DNA of 23,875 nucleotides from NCBI GenBank assembly GCA_910587515.1, contig CAJULW010000005.1:1-23875 (forward strand), written 5' to 3'. Below are positions 6,600 through 15,984 of the stretch, piece after piece. The first letter of the stretch is position 1, and every line of letters begins with the position of its first letter. The DNA is from an uncultured Duncaniella sp. (GTDB lineage: Bacteria > Bacteroidota > Bacteroidia > Bacteroidales > Muribaculaceae). The notes beneath the pieces were generated by a model, which saw only the letters and a program-made list of their open reading frames with translations, searched no databases and had not been told where the DNA came from. Made by a program: the position numbers and the translations under genes.

Positions 6600-7337
6600 C
6601 TATGCGCATTTTCTTACGTCAAAGGCATATTCCACGATGCCAACCACTGACGAGAGCGGATGGATCGAAAACTCCACTCTTCCTTCTTTAACATTATAGG
6701 TCGTAGATATGACGATTTCGCGTTCACGTATTTTATATTTGTCCTTGTACCGATCAAGTTTTTCCGTAAATATATTCCTCATCTCCTCATCACTGGTATA
6801 GATTCCGGACATATCTTTCTTGAGCTTTTTATAAGCTTCTGACGACATGATTTCATCCAAATATCCGTATAGAGCATCTCCTTCGGAATCCTTGCATACG
6901 CGCCAGGCCCGTCTGATCTTATGGCAACAAGAATCGGGTTTGGCGTCAAGGATTTTCAACACTATTATTTTCGGCAGGTCATCCAGGTCTGACGGCTTAA
7001 ATCCTTTACGCGTGAAAACCACATCGCATGTGTTGATTTTGCCGAACTGCATGGAGTTACCTTTCACGACATAGCCGACGTAGTCCTCTGTGTCTATCGG
7101 ACGTCCATCTTTCGTCAGAAATCTGTTATGCCTCAAAGAGACGGAAATATATTTGTCTGGAATATCTTCTTTCTCACTATCCAGTGTGCCGGCACAAGCG
7201 GTCCATAGCGATTGATTTTCCAATGTCGATTGGACCGACATACGGGCAAGCCTCGTCTGACGTCCGCCCCACAACAGAAGCGTGACAAAAAGTATGGAGA
7301 GGACTATACCGGTCCAAAAGAAAACTATAGGATCCAT
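6600..7337 (-). CDS. Membrane-anchored LexA/S24-like domain protein
   Basis: A 245-residue protein. It has one N-terminal membrane segment (about residues 4-24, VFFWTGIVLSILFVTLLLW) followed by a basic stretch (RQTRLAR), so the rest should lie in the cytoplasm or be tethered there. Residues about 87-105 read VGYVVKGNSMQFG then CDVVFTRKG. This matches the S24/LexA/signal-peptidase-fold pattern around the catalytic serine (GNSM, S95) and the following 'GD-v-v' strand, though the usual Gly is changed (TCDVVF). A catalytic lysine is not obvious. The C-terminal ~100 residues are charged and unrecognised. The upstream membrane gene ends 3 nt before this start, so the two are cotranscribed. It may be a peptidase-fold sensor or binding domain, not necessarily an active protease. 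Confidence 0.55.
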   Translation of the reverse strand: MDPIVFFWTGIVLSILFVTLLLWGGRQTRLARMSVQSTLENQSLWTACAGTLDSEKEDIPDKYISVSLRHNRFLTKDGRPIDTEDYVGYVVKGNSMQFGKINTCDVVFTRKGFKPSDLDDLPKIIVLKILDAKPDSCCHKIRRAWRVCKDSEGDALYGYLDEIMSSEAYKKLKKDMSGIYTSDEEMRNIFTEKLDRYKDKYKIREREIVISTTYNVKEGRVEFSIHPLSSVVGIVEYAFDVRKCA

Positions 7338-7340
7338 AGG

Positions 7341-7814
7341 CTAAAATTTCGATACATACTTGTTTTTCTGAAATGGCGACAGGAAATTTTCCATGACCAT
7401 TGAATGGCGGCAGACTAAAAATTTTAAACACGCCCCCGCAAAAGCAAGCAAGTATAGGATTAAAACAGTTTTATAAGCTAAAAACAACGTAACAAGAAAT
7501 AAGATCGAGGCGACATTCAGAAAAATCCACTTTTGCAGATAAAGGCCTTTAAATTCTATTACATCTTCCTCATGCGTCGCCTCCAACTCCCATACGACGA
7601 GCACGCATTCGAACATAAACGCCACATTGACTATCAAGATCGAGAGGAAGGTTTTATATCCGGGTATATAGCGGTCCAATTGCACGAACGCGCCAAAGAC
7701 CAGCGCCATGCCCCACAGGACGGCATGGCATAGAGGGATCACCCATCCGCTGTTCAATTTTGATGTTTCTTGATTTTTCATTAGAAATATCAGAGGCTCT
7801 ATAAAGCGGACCAT
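7341..7814 (-). CDS. Four-helix membrane protein of unknown function
   Basis: A 157-residue hydrophobic protein with four likely membrane segments at about residues 24-45, 53-75, 93-113 and 115-134, separated by short charged loops (one holding LEATHEEDV). No family is recognised. It is followed after 3 nt by the S24-like membrane-anchored gene, so the two probably work together, for example as a membrane partner of that protein. The start is uncertain: ATG at 7814 gives the full frame, and an internal ATG (residue 12, MKNQETSK) gives a 146-residue product with a more usual N-terminus. A TAnnTTTG promoter about 230 bp upstream could drive the pair. Confidence 0.6.
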   Translation of the reverse strand: MVRFIEPLIFLMKNQETSKLNSGWVIPLCHAVLWGMALVFGAFVQLDRYIPGYKTFLSILIVNVAFMFECVLVVWELEATHEEDVIEFKGLYLQKWIFLNVASILFLVTLFLAYKTVLILYLLAFAGACLKFLVCRHSMVMENFLSPFQKNKYVSKF

Positions 7815-8223
7815 TTTAGAGCTTGGTTGTATTTGCCATATTAGATATCAATATCGGTATACCGGATCTTTCAGATATGTATTGAGGTATCTCAGGATGT
7901 TTTTCATTACGCTTTGCCTGCCAAAAGCCGCTCTACTTGTGAAAAATCAATCCCAAAAGCCCTCTCAATATTTGTGCCGGATTCAAACACTATCTCAACA
8001 GCCTCTAAGCCAAAGCCTTAAAAACTGTTAAACTATAATAATGACGCAAAGATACGAATAATATTCCGTTTACGCAACATATTTTACAACATATCTGACA
8101 AAAGACATGTCGTATTACTTTATTTCATAAGCTTTTAGCACTATAAACCCGATATCGGCATGATACAATAAGCGGATATTTTGCCGTTGGTATGTATGAA
8201 AGCGGTGCGGGTACATACGAAAA
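7815..8223. other. Leader region upstream of the membrane-protein operon, possible small or decayed ORFs
   Basis: No full-length gene is seen. Downstream of the promoter at 8047-8054 the minus strand holds a short frame ending with TAA at about 7909-7911. From a GTG it is about 27 codons and reads FESGTNIERAFGID and then VERLLAGKA. The ATG of a second frame of 19 codons (MKNILRYLNTYLKDP) overlaps that stop (TAATG). This looks like a short gene chain or the eroded C-terminus of a lost gene. The segment between the promoter and the terminators near 8224 holds nothing I can name. Confidence 0.3.
8047..8078 (-). promoter_or_regulatory. Probable promoter of the membrane-protein operon
   Basis: On the minus strand TATCTTTG (8054-8047) fits TAnnTTTG, with GTTG (8078-8075) exactly 20 nt upstream. 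The orientation drives the small frames and the two membrane genes at 7814 and 7337. Confidence 0.5.
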
Positions 8224-8250
8224 TTCGCCCGGCCATGCTGGCCGGGCGAA
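8224..8250. terminator. Strong GC-rich terminator hairpin
   Basis: A perfect 11-bp stem (8224-8234 with 8240-8250) with a 5-nt loop. On the minus strand the stem ends GAATTTTCG, giving a short T run, so it can terminate the susC-susD operon. It is the second of two hairpins after that operon. Confidence 0.75.
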
Positions 8251-8284
8251 CCTGAATTGAGAGAGGAGATCTGTCGCGGATATA

Positions 8285-8316
8285 AGACTCCGTCTGCGAT
8301 GAGGCGGACGGAGTCT
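8285..8316 (-). terminator. Hairpin directly after the susCD operon
   Basis: A 13-bp stem with one T-G pair (8285-8297 with 8304-8316) and a 6-nt loop, starting 12 nt past the last stop codon of the operon. It lacks a good T run, so it may protect the 3' end or act with the hairpin at 8224-8250. Confidence 0.6.
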
Positions 8317-8327
8317 CATTAGTTTTA

Positions 8328-10547
8328 TCAGTTGCGCCAACGCGGGTCACCTACGTTCTTCGTCCATATTTCATGGTTGGTGACTGTAGCGGTCTGTTTG
8401 TATTTGAGTGCCTCGAGAAGGTTTTCAGGAGCCTTGTGATATTCAGGGTCAACATCATTAGCGGCCTGAACCTTGTGCGGAGGATTAGGATTGGTGAACA
8501 GATCTGTAGCCTTAAGAGGGGTGGTTCCTACAAGAACTTTCAGGTCGTTCTTATCACCGGTGTAGAATGTACCGAATGATCTGCTCGTACCGGAGAATGG
8601 ATAAGAGGTGAAGATACCATCGTCTTTCATGTGGGCGTCACGACATCCTACAGAATAGTTATCTTCCATCTCAATAAAGACTTCACCGGAGCCATTGATA
8701 TTGCGTATATCACAAGTGGTATTGTAAAGGTTACGCTTGTCATCATCGTCAGCAGCAAGCACGAACAGATTTTTCTTCACTACGAATTTAGATCCGCCAG
8801 GAACATACTGAAGCATGAACAATGGGCGTGAAGTAGAACGGGTAGAGAAGTTGATGAAAGTGTTGTTCAAAATTTTGATATCATAATGCAGATCAGCCGG
8901 GAAGTTAACGTCACCGTTACCATTCTTAAAGAATGCTTCGCGTGGAGAGTCATAGAACGTGTTGTTTGAAATTGTCACATCCTGGAACATATTGTTTTTC
9001 GGATGATTCTTGTCTACGTCAAACCATGCGTATCCACGGCCGTTGTTATCATAATATCCGTTGTTATAGAACAAGCAACCGTCAACAACAACCTTCTTGA
9101 AGACTTTTTCTTTATTGCCTTGGAGACGGACGAAACCACGGACGAAATCACGGAACGAGCAGTCATAAAGTTCAAACGAATCAAATGTCACGGCCATACC
9201 TCCGGAATACATATTCGCGAAATAGTTGCCTGTACCGTTTTTCGCAGCCACACCATAGTTCTCAGCGAGAGGAGCAGCGAAATCTATGCCACGGAATACG
9301 ACATTTTCCACCTGAATAGGCGCATCTGCCTCACCGCTCTGCTTGTTACGGCCAAAGATAAAGTTATTGGTACGCACATTAGAACCATCCTTAGAGATAC
9401 CTCCGAGATATACCGTGGCGCGCTTGCCAGCAGCGAGATCCTCGGGATCAGTCTCCATGGTAAAGCCTTTACAAATCTCGGTATTGCCCTCAAAATAATA
9501 AGCCTTACCGCCTTCCAGATAGAATGTCTGGCCTTCAGCGAGATTAATGTCCTTGGTATAGTTGATGATGATAGTGTCAAGACGACATGCGTTATATTCA
9601 ACAGCACCCTTGATGGTATCGTTCGGATCACAATAGTGAGGAATTTTGATCACAGGACCGGGATCACCTTTAGTACGATAGGTCATCGTATTATATGCAG
9701 CATCCACTGTCACAGGTTTTCCGGTACGGGGATCGGTGAAAATTTTGCTGTCATTTATGACATTCACAACGTAAACCGAGTTGGGAGAAAGACCTTCTAC
9801 ACGGATCTCACCGGAAGCCTTGTCCTCGTCAGTCAATACATAGTCTTCCCACTCCTGAGGAACCACAGCATCGGGGTTAGAAAGAGAGGCCTTGACCTGA
9901 ATACGGTCTACCACATACTTTCCATCCACCACATCAAAGTTCTCAAGGAAATTGTTGGACTCATTGTCACCGGATGCGGAATGATCAAGATTCATATAGA
10001 TGGTGAACGCATCATACCACTTCTCACCGACATTTATAATGGCCGGGGTCGGATAGCGCTTATAAGTCGAGATAGCGCAGACATCATCCCACTGAGTGAG
10101 AGTTCCGTAGCCATACCATTTCGAATGATGGGCCTCACCTTTGGGCGACAGCACACGAATGGCGAAACAGTAGGTGGTCTCATACTCAAGGTTATCGATA
10201 GTATATTCAAGCACATCCGGTCCTACGGTAATGAATTCCTCCATGCGATCAGGGTTCTCCCATTCATCGCCAAGGCCACCCTGGCCGATAGCATATTTTA
10301 TTTCATAGCCCGCGCATCCTTCAATACCGAACCAACGTAGGGTTATCGAGTTGAGCTTATCCTCATCGGCCGCGGATACATACGGGTCGCTGCTCTCCGC
10401 TGTACCGGTATTTCCGGCACGACGGAAGAGGGTCATGGGCATACGATCAAGATCGTTCGCACCACCGAAATCTGCGTCATCGTCCTTACAAGACACTGTC
10501 GAAAGTGCGGCAAGGGCGGTCATCGCGTATATAAATAATTTTTTCAT
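8328..10547 (-). CDS. DUF4957/DUF5123-type lipoprotein of a pectin locus (surface glycan-binding or beta-helix protein)
   Basis: A 739-residue lipoprotein. The start chosen is the ATG at 10547 (MKKLFIYAMTALAAL, lipobox STVSC with C20). A longer frame from 10577 would add ten charged residues before the signal peptide. Residues about 45-165 look like a fibronectin type III domain (SITLRWFGIEGCAGYEIKYA, TTYCFAIRVLSP) and a second similar region follows. From about 310 the repeated short strands (VVFRGIDFA, FELYDCSFRDF, VVVDGCLFYNN, ISNNTFYD, ILNNTFINF, KNLFVL) indicate a right-handed parallel beta-helix, as in DUF4957 followed by DUF5123. Such proteins are often third genes after susCD in pectin loci and probably bind or perhaps cleave pectic chains at the cell surface. 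It sits 41 nt after susD in the same operon. Enzyme activity is not shown by any motif I can see. Confidence 0.75.
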   Translation of the reverse strand: MKKLFIYAMTALAALSTVSCKDDDADFGGANDLDRMPMTLFRRAGNTGTAESSDPYVSAADEDKLNSITLRWFGIEGCAGYEIKYAIGQGGLGDEWENPDRMEEFITVGPDVLEYTIDNLEYETTYCFAIRVLSPKGEAHHSKWYGYGTLTQWDDVCAISTYKRYPTPAIINVGEKWYDAFTIYMNLDHSASGDNESNNFLENFDVVDGKYVVDRIQVKASLSNPDAVVPQEWEDYVLTDEDKASGEIRVEGLSPNSVYVVNVINDSKIFTDPRTGKPVTVDAAYNTMTYRTKGDPGPVIKIPHYCDPNDTIKGAVEYNACRLDTIIINYTKDINLAEGQTFYLEGGKAYYFEGNTEICKGFTMETDPEDLAAGKRATVYLGGISKDGSNVRTNNFIFGRNKQSGEADAPIQVENVVFRGIDFAAPLAENYGVAAKNGTGNYFANMYSGGMAVTFDSFELYDCSFRDFVRGFVRLQGNKEKVFKKVVVDGCLFYNNGYYDNNGRGYAWFDVDKNHPKNNMFQDVTISNNTFYDSPREAFFKNGNGDVNFPADLHYDIKILNNTFINFSTRSTSRPLFMLQYVPGGSKFVVKKNLFVLAADDDDKRNLYNTTCDIRNINGSGEVFIEMEDNYSVGCRDAHMKDDGIFTSYPFSGTSRSFGTFYTGDKNDLKVLVGTTPLKATDLFTNPNPPHKVQAANDVDPEYHKAPENLLEALKYKQTATVTNHEIWTKNVGDPRWRN

Positions 10548-10588
10548 TTTTTCAGTTTTTAACTTAACGGACATCAAATAGACATTTT

Positions 10589-12604
10589 TTATCTATAGCC
10601 ATACTGGTTGGAATAAGCACCGTAAGAACGTGCGATCACCGTACGCGGGATAGGCATAATGTAGCGAAGCACAGGGAGAGACTCCACAGTCGGAGCGGAA
10701 GTCGGTTCCGGGCACTGCACATAAGTACCGTTCTCATTAATATAGGTATTTCCTTCCTGAGGATTAAAGTAGATATAACCGTAAAGAGAGTAACAGATTT
10801 CTCCATGAGGATCACCCTCTCCGGTCTGCCATGTTCCAAAGAATCCATCAGCATTAGACTTAAACACACCGTCGCTAAGAGCAGGGTCGTTAGAAGCCAT
10901 ACGTTTGTAAGGATTCAGAATTTTCACGACATTCAACTCTGTATTGGGGAATTGAGCCGGGGTGTATGCAGCGACACCAGTGTTCTCGACATCAGCATTG
11001 CAATACACGCTCACAGGGAGATTTGTAGAATTCCAACGGCCGTCAACACCGAAGTCAAATAGGGAAACAGCCTCTGTATTCGCGTCGTCTTCATCCTGAG
11101 CACGTTTCATAAGGCGCCAGAAAGTATAATAAATCTGCTGATTGTAGAGATTATTGCGGACGAGGTCACGCCAACGCATGTTCTCACCAGCGAATTCGAA
11201 TTTACGTTCGTCAAGAATCGCTTTAAGGATATCCTCTTTAGAACCTGACAGGCTTCCAACCTTTTCAGCATTATCAGCGAATGCACGTGTACGCACTTCC
11301 TGATAAGCAGCCTGCGCCTTCTCTCCATGTGCTCCACCAAGGCCGTTTTCAACCTCGTTGACAGCTTCGGCATACATAAGAAGCACATCAGCGTAACGCA
11401 TGTAAGGATAATTTATACCTGTCTGCTCCGACGAAGCAGCACCCATACCGGCCTTGTTCCAAAGTTTAGACCATTTGCCATTGTAGACTGTACGTCCGGT
11501 ATTCAACGTCGGTTTGCCATTGGAAGCATAGTAGAAAAGCTGGTTGATGTACTCACGACGGGCGTCCCCTTCCTCAAACATGAATCTGTAGAGAGGATGA
11601 AGTGTTGCACCTCCTGAAGTCTTGCCGAATTTGTGAACAGTCTCACCGCCTATATCCTGAACCTTCGGGCCATGGAGATAGCCGATACGGCCTGTAGCCT
11701 CGCTTCCGAAAGGAATTTCAAACATAACATCGTCGTTATTGTTTACGATGAAGTTACATTCATCCACAAAAACCTGGCTATAAGACTTGTTGAGATGATG
11801 GTTGTTGGAATCAATGACTTTTTCGGCATATTCCATTGCGATCGCATAGAAATCACCATAGTTGTCAGGACGTTTCATTTTGCCGAAAGAAGAACCTTCG
11901 GGACGAAGAGAATAGCCACCGGCCGTGAGAGCGAGACGCGCGATCATAGCCCATGCCATTTCCTGAGAGACACGCTCCACGCTTCCGACTTCAGTGATAG
12001 ACTTCATCTCTGGTGCAACCTCGATAAGGTCGTCAATCAGAGCCTTAAGCATTTCAGTACGGTCAACGATAGGAATGATTGGATTATTCAAATTGTAAGA
12101 AGGCTCAAAAGTGAAAGGCACATCTCCGAACATCCAAGTGAGATCATGGTAGAATACCGCACGAAGCACTTTCGCTTCACCAAGCATGTGTTTGAGATCA
12201 ACCACGTAATCACGTTCCTCATAAATTGGAGACTTGAGAAGACGGTCAATAAAGATATTGGCACGTTCGATCGCAGTGTATTGCTTAGTCCACGCATTCA
12301 ACAAATGACCACCATCGGCGTCACAGTCGAAACGCTTATAATTGGTCGAAGTCGCATATTCAGTGGAAGATGTACCGAAGTCCACGTCACTGTTGAGCTG
12401 GAAAGTCGAAAGGAAATTCGCACCATAGGTGTCGTTGCTCAACATGGCCGCATATATTCCCTTAAGAGAGCGTTCTATCTCACTCTTGTCGGAATATACG
12501 TAGTCAAGCTCATTCTTCGAAGGCGCCTCGACATCAAGATAGTCGGAGCAGGAAGCAAGAGCCAACACCGAAAGGCCGGATAAAAATATATTTTTTAATT
12601 TCAT
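10589..12604 (-). CDS. SusD/RagB-family outer-membrane glycan-binding lipoprotein
   Basis: A 671-residue lipoprotein with signal peptide MKLKNIFLSGLSVLALASC (lipidated C19), followed by SDYLDVEAPSK, the classic SusD opening. Typical SusD segments are visible: ERANIFIDRLL, LGEAKVLRAVFYHDLTWMFGDVPF, and the C-terminal YPYMRYADVLLMYAEAVNE followed by an LDERKFEFAGENMRWRDLVRN block. It forms the lid on the SusC transporter and captures oligosaccharides, here probably pectin fragments. It begins 32 nt after susC and is cotranscribed with it. Length is slightly above the usual 500-600 residues; the extra sequence lies near the C-terminus. Confidence is very high. Confidence 0.96.
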   Translation of the reverse strand: MKLKNIFLSGLSVLALASCSDYLDVEAPSKNELDYVYSDKSEIERSLKGIYAAMLSNDTYGANFLSTFQLNSDVDFGTSSTEYATSTNYKRFDCDADGGHLLNAWTKQYTAIERANIFIDRLLKSPIYEERDYVVDLKHMLGEAKVLRAVFYHDLTWMFGDVPFTFEPSYNLNNPIIPIVDRTEMLKALIDDLIEVAPEMKSITEVGSVERVSQEMAWAMIARLALTAGGYSLRPEGSSFGKMKRPDNYGDFYAIAMEYAEKVIDSNNHHLNKSYSQVFVDECNFIVNNNDDVMFEIPFGSEATGRIGYLHGPKVQDIGGETVHKFGKTSGGATLHPLYRFMFEEGDARREYINQLFYYASNGKPTLNTGRTVYNGKWSKLWNKAGMGAASSEQTGINYPYMRYADVLLMYAEAVNEVENGLGGAHGEKAQAAYQEVRTRAFADNAEKVGSLSGSKEDILKAILDERKFEFAGENMRWRDLVRNNLYNQQIYYTFWRLMKRAQDEDDANTEAVSLFDFGVDGRWNSTNLPVSVYCNADVENTGVAAYTPAQFPNTELNVVKILNPYKRMASNDPALSDGVFKSNADGFFGTWQTGEGDPHGEICYSLYGYIYFNPQEGNTYINENGTYVQCPEPTSAPTVESLPVLRYIMPIPRTVIARSYGAYSNQYGYR

Positions 12605-12636
12605 TGTTTCTTTACGATAAAAGATGTAAGGATGAA

Positions 12637-15600
12637 TTAGAAGGTTAAGTTCACACCAAGAATGTAGCTGCGGCTACGTGGATAACGGTTAAAGTCATAA
12701 GAAGGCGTGAGACCGCTCTGGATGTCAACCTCGGGATCATAACCTGAATAATCGGTAATGATGAAGGGGTTGGTGACAGAAGCGTAGAAACGACACTTCG
12801 ACATGCCTATACGCGAGATAAGGTTATCCGGGAGGCTATAGCCGAGTGTTATGTCATTGCAACGGAGGAAAGAGCCATCCTCAACAAACGCAGACATTGT
12901 GACTTCCTTGTTGACATCCATAGGATTCCAACGTGTCTGACCAGCGTTGATTGCCTCATAGCGTTCAACATAACCGTCGACGAATGTAGCGCGATATATA
13001 CCTTCCACACCGTCAAGGTAAGTCCAACGATTTGTAAACGAATTCAACACATTGTAGAACTTGTTGTCATTGTTGATCGCAGAAGACAGGTAATAAGCTG
13101 TTGCGTTGTATACGTCAAAATCAAGGAAATAAGTGAAGTTGGCGGTGAAGTCGAAGTTTTTCCACTGACCCGAAAGGCCGAAACCACCCTGAAGTTTGGG
13201 GGTAGTGCGACCGATGACCGTACGGTCATGCTCGTCAATGATACCGTCAGGCACTCCGTTGGGGCCGCTGATATCTTTGAATTTGATCTTACCGGGATTG
13301 GTTGCGTCACCGGACTGGCTCGAATTGAAAATACCGTTCATGTCTACGGTGCCTTCATTCGGCTCATATTTTGTGGTGGTAGTGTTCCATGTGAACTCAT
13401 CGAGAGAATAGATGCCGTCATACACGAAACCGTATATAAGACCGACTTCACCTCCTACCTGAAGACGGTAGTTGCTATCGAAAGAATCTTTTGAACGAGA
13501 GTGCTTCTGATCTTCGAATAGACGGTCGCCTGTAAGCTGGTCAACTTTCATCTTATTGGCTCCGATATTGAAATTGGCAGAGAGGACATAGTCCCTTCCG
13601 CGAAGAATGTCTCCGTTGACAGCAAGTTCGAAACCACGGTTGGTTACCTGACCGATATTACGGAATTGGTTCTGATAACCTACAGTAGTGATGATAGGCG
13701 CCTTATAGATAAGGTCGGAAGTCGTGTTCCAATAATATTCCGGAGTCAGACGGAGGCGTCCATTGAAAAGAGAGATATCAAAAGCGAAGTTACGTGTCAG
13801 AGTGGTCTCCCATTTGATATCCGGGTTCGGAAGATAAGAGCCTATAGCGTAGTAAGGATCGCCTTCGTTGGATGAACCGGAACCGGCAGGACCGCTTTCG
13901 CCAAAGGCAGGACCCGATGTATTGTTGATCGAATAGAGATAACGCCACATATCGGCATCCACGTTGTTGTTACCGGCCTTACCGATAGCCGCACGGAACT
14001 TCAACTCATCGATCCATGTTATATCTTTCATAAACTCCTCGCTTGAAATGACCCATGCACCGGACACCGAGGGGAAATAACCCCACTGGTTACCGGGAGC
14101 GAACATTGTAGAACCGTCAGCGCGGAATGTCGCAGAAAGAAGATATTTGTGATCGTAATTATAGTTGAGCTGACCGAAATAAGAGGTGGTACGATTAGCT
14201 GTGGTACGTGAAGACGTGGATTCGAAAGGCATACCGAGACCGAGGTTGTCGAATGCCTTGTCGGCAGAAATGTCAGCAGGGAAATAACGGTTCTTCTGAT
14301 AGCTTTCAGTACGCTGTTTGTGGAAGAGCTCGAAACCTAAGAGGGCATAGAAATTATGCTTTTCCTTAATTGTCCAATCGTATGAAGCCGTGGTAGTCCA
14401 TGTGTACATGTCTTGCTGACGCTTTGTAAGCTCCACTACAGGCTGGTTGTTGTTAGAGACACCCTCAGATGTGAGAGCCCCCCAAAAACGGTTGTCGTTA
14501 TAGAACTGCAACGCATAGACACCTTCGGTACGGAGAGTCAGACCATTGATAGGCTTCCACTCGAGAGCGGCCTGGTTCGTAAAGGTATATGTGTGCTTTT
14601 TACGAACATTGGTCTCAATATCATAAACCGGATTGTTAAGGGTAAAGATGTCTTCCTGAGTCTGATCAAGGATATAATCAGGATCGTAGTAACCGCCGAG
14701 TTCACGGAGACCGTTGGTCGGACGATAGCGTAGCACGTCGATGATACCGCCAGTGCCGACAGCCTCACCACCGGCTCCCTGGTCACGACGATAAGTCAAT
14801 TTAGGATTGAACTGGAGAGTAAGGTTAGGAAGAATCTTGGTCTGTAATTTAGTAAGGATGTTCGTACGGCGCACACCTGTACCTATGATGATACCGTCAT
14901 CGTTACTTTGCGTAAGAGAGATATTGTAGCGGGTCTTGTCATTACCACCGCCTATAGAAACATTGGTAGAATAAGAGAAAGGATTGTTGCCCATAACCTC
15001 GTCTTGCCAGTCATGTGTCGGAGCTTTGTGATAAAGATCCATATCCAATGCGCTGCCAAAGTTATAGCGGAACAATGATTGTTTCTGATTGCTTGACTGG
15101 TGATTCTTGTGAGAGCCTTGACCACCTACGGCATAATCCCACTGATAAAGGACGAAATCGTAGGTATCCATCAGGTCGAGCTGTTTGGAGATATGGCTGA
15201 CAGATCCCTGGGCGTTGAACGATACGGTTGTCTTGCCTTCCTGTGCGGATTTGGTTGTCACGATTACAACACCGTTACCACCCTTCGCACCATAGATAGC
15301 GGTAAGGGAGGCATCCTTAAGGATATCAATAGACTGAATATCAGAGGGGGGGATATCGTTGATGTTGTCGGTTTGGAAACCGTCGACGATGTAGAGAGGG
15401 TCGTTTGACTGAGTCACTGATGTCGCACCACGGACACGGATATTGATGTCGGCTCCAGGCTGACCGTCGACAGTAGTAACCTGCACACCGGCAACTTTAC
15501 CCTGAAGAGCCACAGCTGCGGAAGTCACGGGAACCGCTGCGAGCTTGGCTCCGGAAACAGAACCTACAGAACCTGTGAGATCGCGGCGTGCGCGTGTGCC

Positions 15601-15984
15601 ACCGTAACCGATAACGACAACGTCTTCAAGCACTTCCGAATCTTCGGTAAGAGTGACAGTGATCTTGTTTTGGCCGTTGACAGCGACCTTTTCAGTTTTG
15701 TAACCGATGTAGGAAACCACGAGAGTGGCCTTAGAGGACACGTTCTTAAGCGTGAAGTTACCGTCGATGTCGGTAGCGACAGCGTTTTTAGTGCCTTCGA
15801 CAGAAACAGTAGCTCCAATCATAGGTTCACCGGTGCTGTCAACCACCGTACCGTTCACGGTGATGTTCTGCGCGTTGGCGTTAAATCCGACGCATAGCAC
15901 CAACAGAAGAAGCATTGTTTTCCAATGCGTCGCAAAGGAAAATCGCCGCAGCCATTGACTACGACCTGAAATTAAGTCTTTCAT
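12637..15984 (-). CDS. SusC/RagA-family TonB-dependent outer-membrane transporter
   Basis: A 1115-residue transporter for oligosaccharide uptake across the outer membrane, powered by TonB. A signal peptide (hydrophobic MLLLLVLCVGFNANAQ, preceded by a basic stretch) is followed by a carboxypeptidase-regulatory-like domain (GTVVDSTGEPMIGATVSVEG, residues about 43-120). Next come a TonB box-like EDVVVIGYG, the plug (GKVAGVQVTTVDGQPG, IRVRGATSV, LYIVDGF, DILKDASLTAIYGAKGGNGVV) and a beta-barrel ending in a terminal aromatic residue (YILGVNLTF). It is the first gene of the left arm, with a consensus promoter about 185 bp upstream and susD 32 nt downstream. The substrate, pectin-derived, is inferred from the divergent GH28, CE8 and Uxa genes. 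Confidence 0.97.
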   Translation of the reverse strand: MKDLISGRSQWLRRFSFATHWKTMLLLLVLCVGFNANAQNITVNGTVVDSTGEPMIGATVSVEGTKNAVATDIDGNFTLKNVSSKATLVVSYIGYKTEKVAVNGQNKITVTLTEDSEVLEDVVVIGYGGTRARRDLTGSVGSVSGAKLAAVPVTSAAVALQGKVAGVQVTTVDGQPGADINIRVRGATSVTQSNDPLYIVDGFQTDNINDIPPSDIQSIDILKDASLTAIYGAKGGNGVVIVTTKSAQEGKTTVSFNAQGSVSHISKQLDLMDTYDFVLYQWDYAVGGQGSHKNHQSSNQKQSLFRYNFGSALDMDLYHKAPTHDWQDEVMGNNPFSYSTNVSIGGGNDKTRYNISLTQSNDDGIIIGTGVRRTNILTKLQTKILPNLTLQFNPKLTYRRDQGAGGEAVGTGGIIDVLRYRPTNGLRELGGYYDPDYILDQTQEDIFTLNNPVYDIETNVRKKHTYTFTNQAALEWKPINGLTLRTEGVYALQFYNDNRFWGALTSEGVSNNNQPVVELTKRQQDMYTWTTTASYDWTIKEKHNFYALLGFELFHKQRTESYQKNRYFPADISADKAFDNLGLGMPFESTSSRTTANRTTSYFGQLNYNYDHKYLLSATFRADGSTMFAPGNQWGYFPSVSGAWVISSEEFMKDITWIDELKFRAAIGKAGNNNVDADMWRYLYSINNTSGPAFGESGPAGSGSSNEGDPYYAIGSYLPNPDIKWETTLTRNFAFDISLFNGRLRLTPEYYWNTTSDLIYKAPIITTVGYQNQFRNIGQVTNRGFELAVNGDILRGRDYVLSANFNIGANKMKVDQLTGDRLFEDQKHSRSKDSFDSNYRLQVGGEVGLIYGFVYDGIYSLDEFTWNTTTTKYEPNEGTVDMNGIFNSSQSGDATNPGKIKFKDISGPNGVPDGIIDEHDRTVIGRTTPKLQGGFGLSGQWKNFDFTANFTYFLDFDVYNATAYYLSSAINNDNKFYNVLNSFTNRWTYLDGVEGIYRATFVDGYVERYEAINAGQTRWNPMDVNKEVTMSAFVEDGSFLRCNDITLGYSLPDNLISRIGMSKCRFYASVTNPFIITDYSGYDPEVDIQSGLTPSYDFNRYPRSRSYILGVNLTF

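Noticed and set aside
9003..10340. 445-codon plus-strand frame opposite the DUF4957/DUF5123 gene
   Set aside because: It is antisense to a gene with signal peptide and domain structure; its translation has no recognisable domain and reflects codon bias of the real gene.
11633..12583. 316-codon plus-strand frame opposite susD
   Set aside because: Antisense shadow of an unmistakable SusD gene; no domain or start signals.
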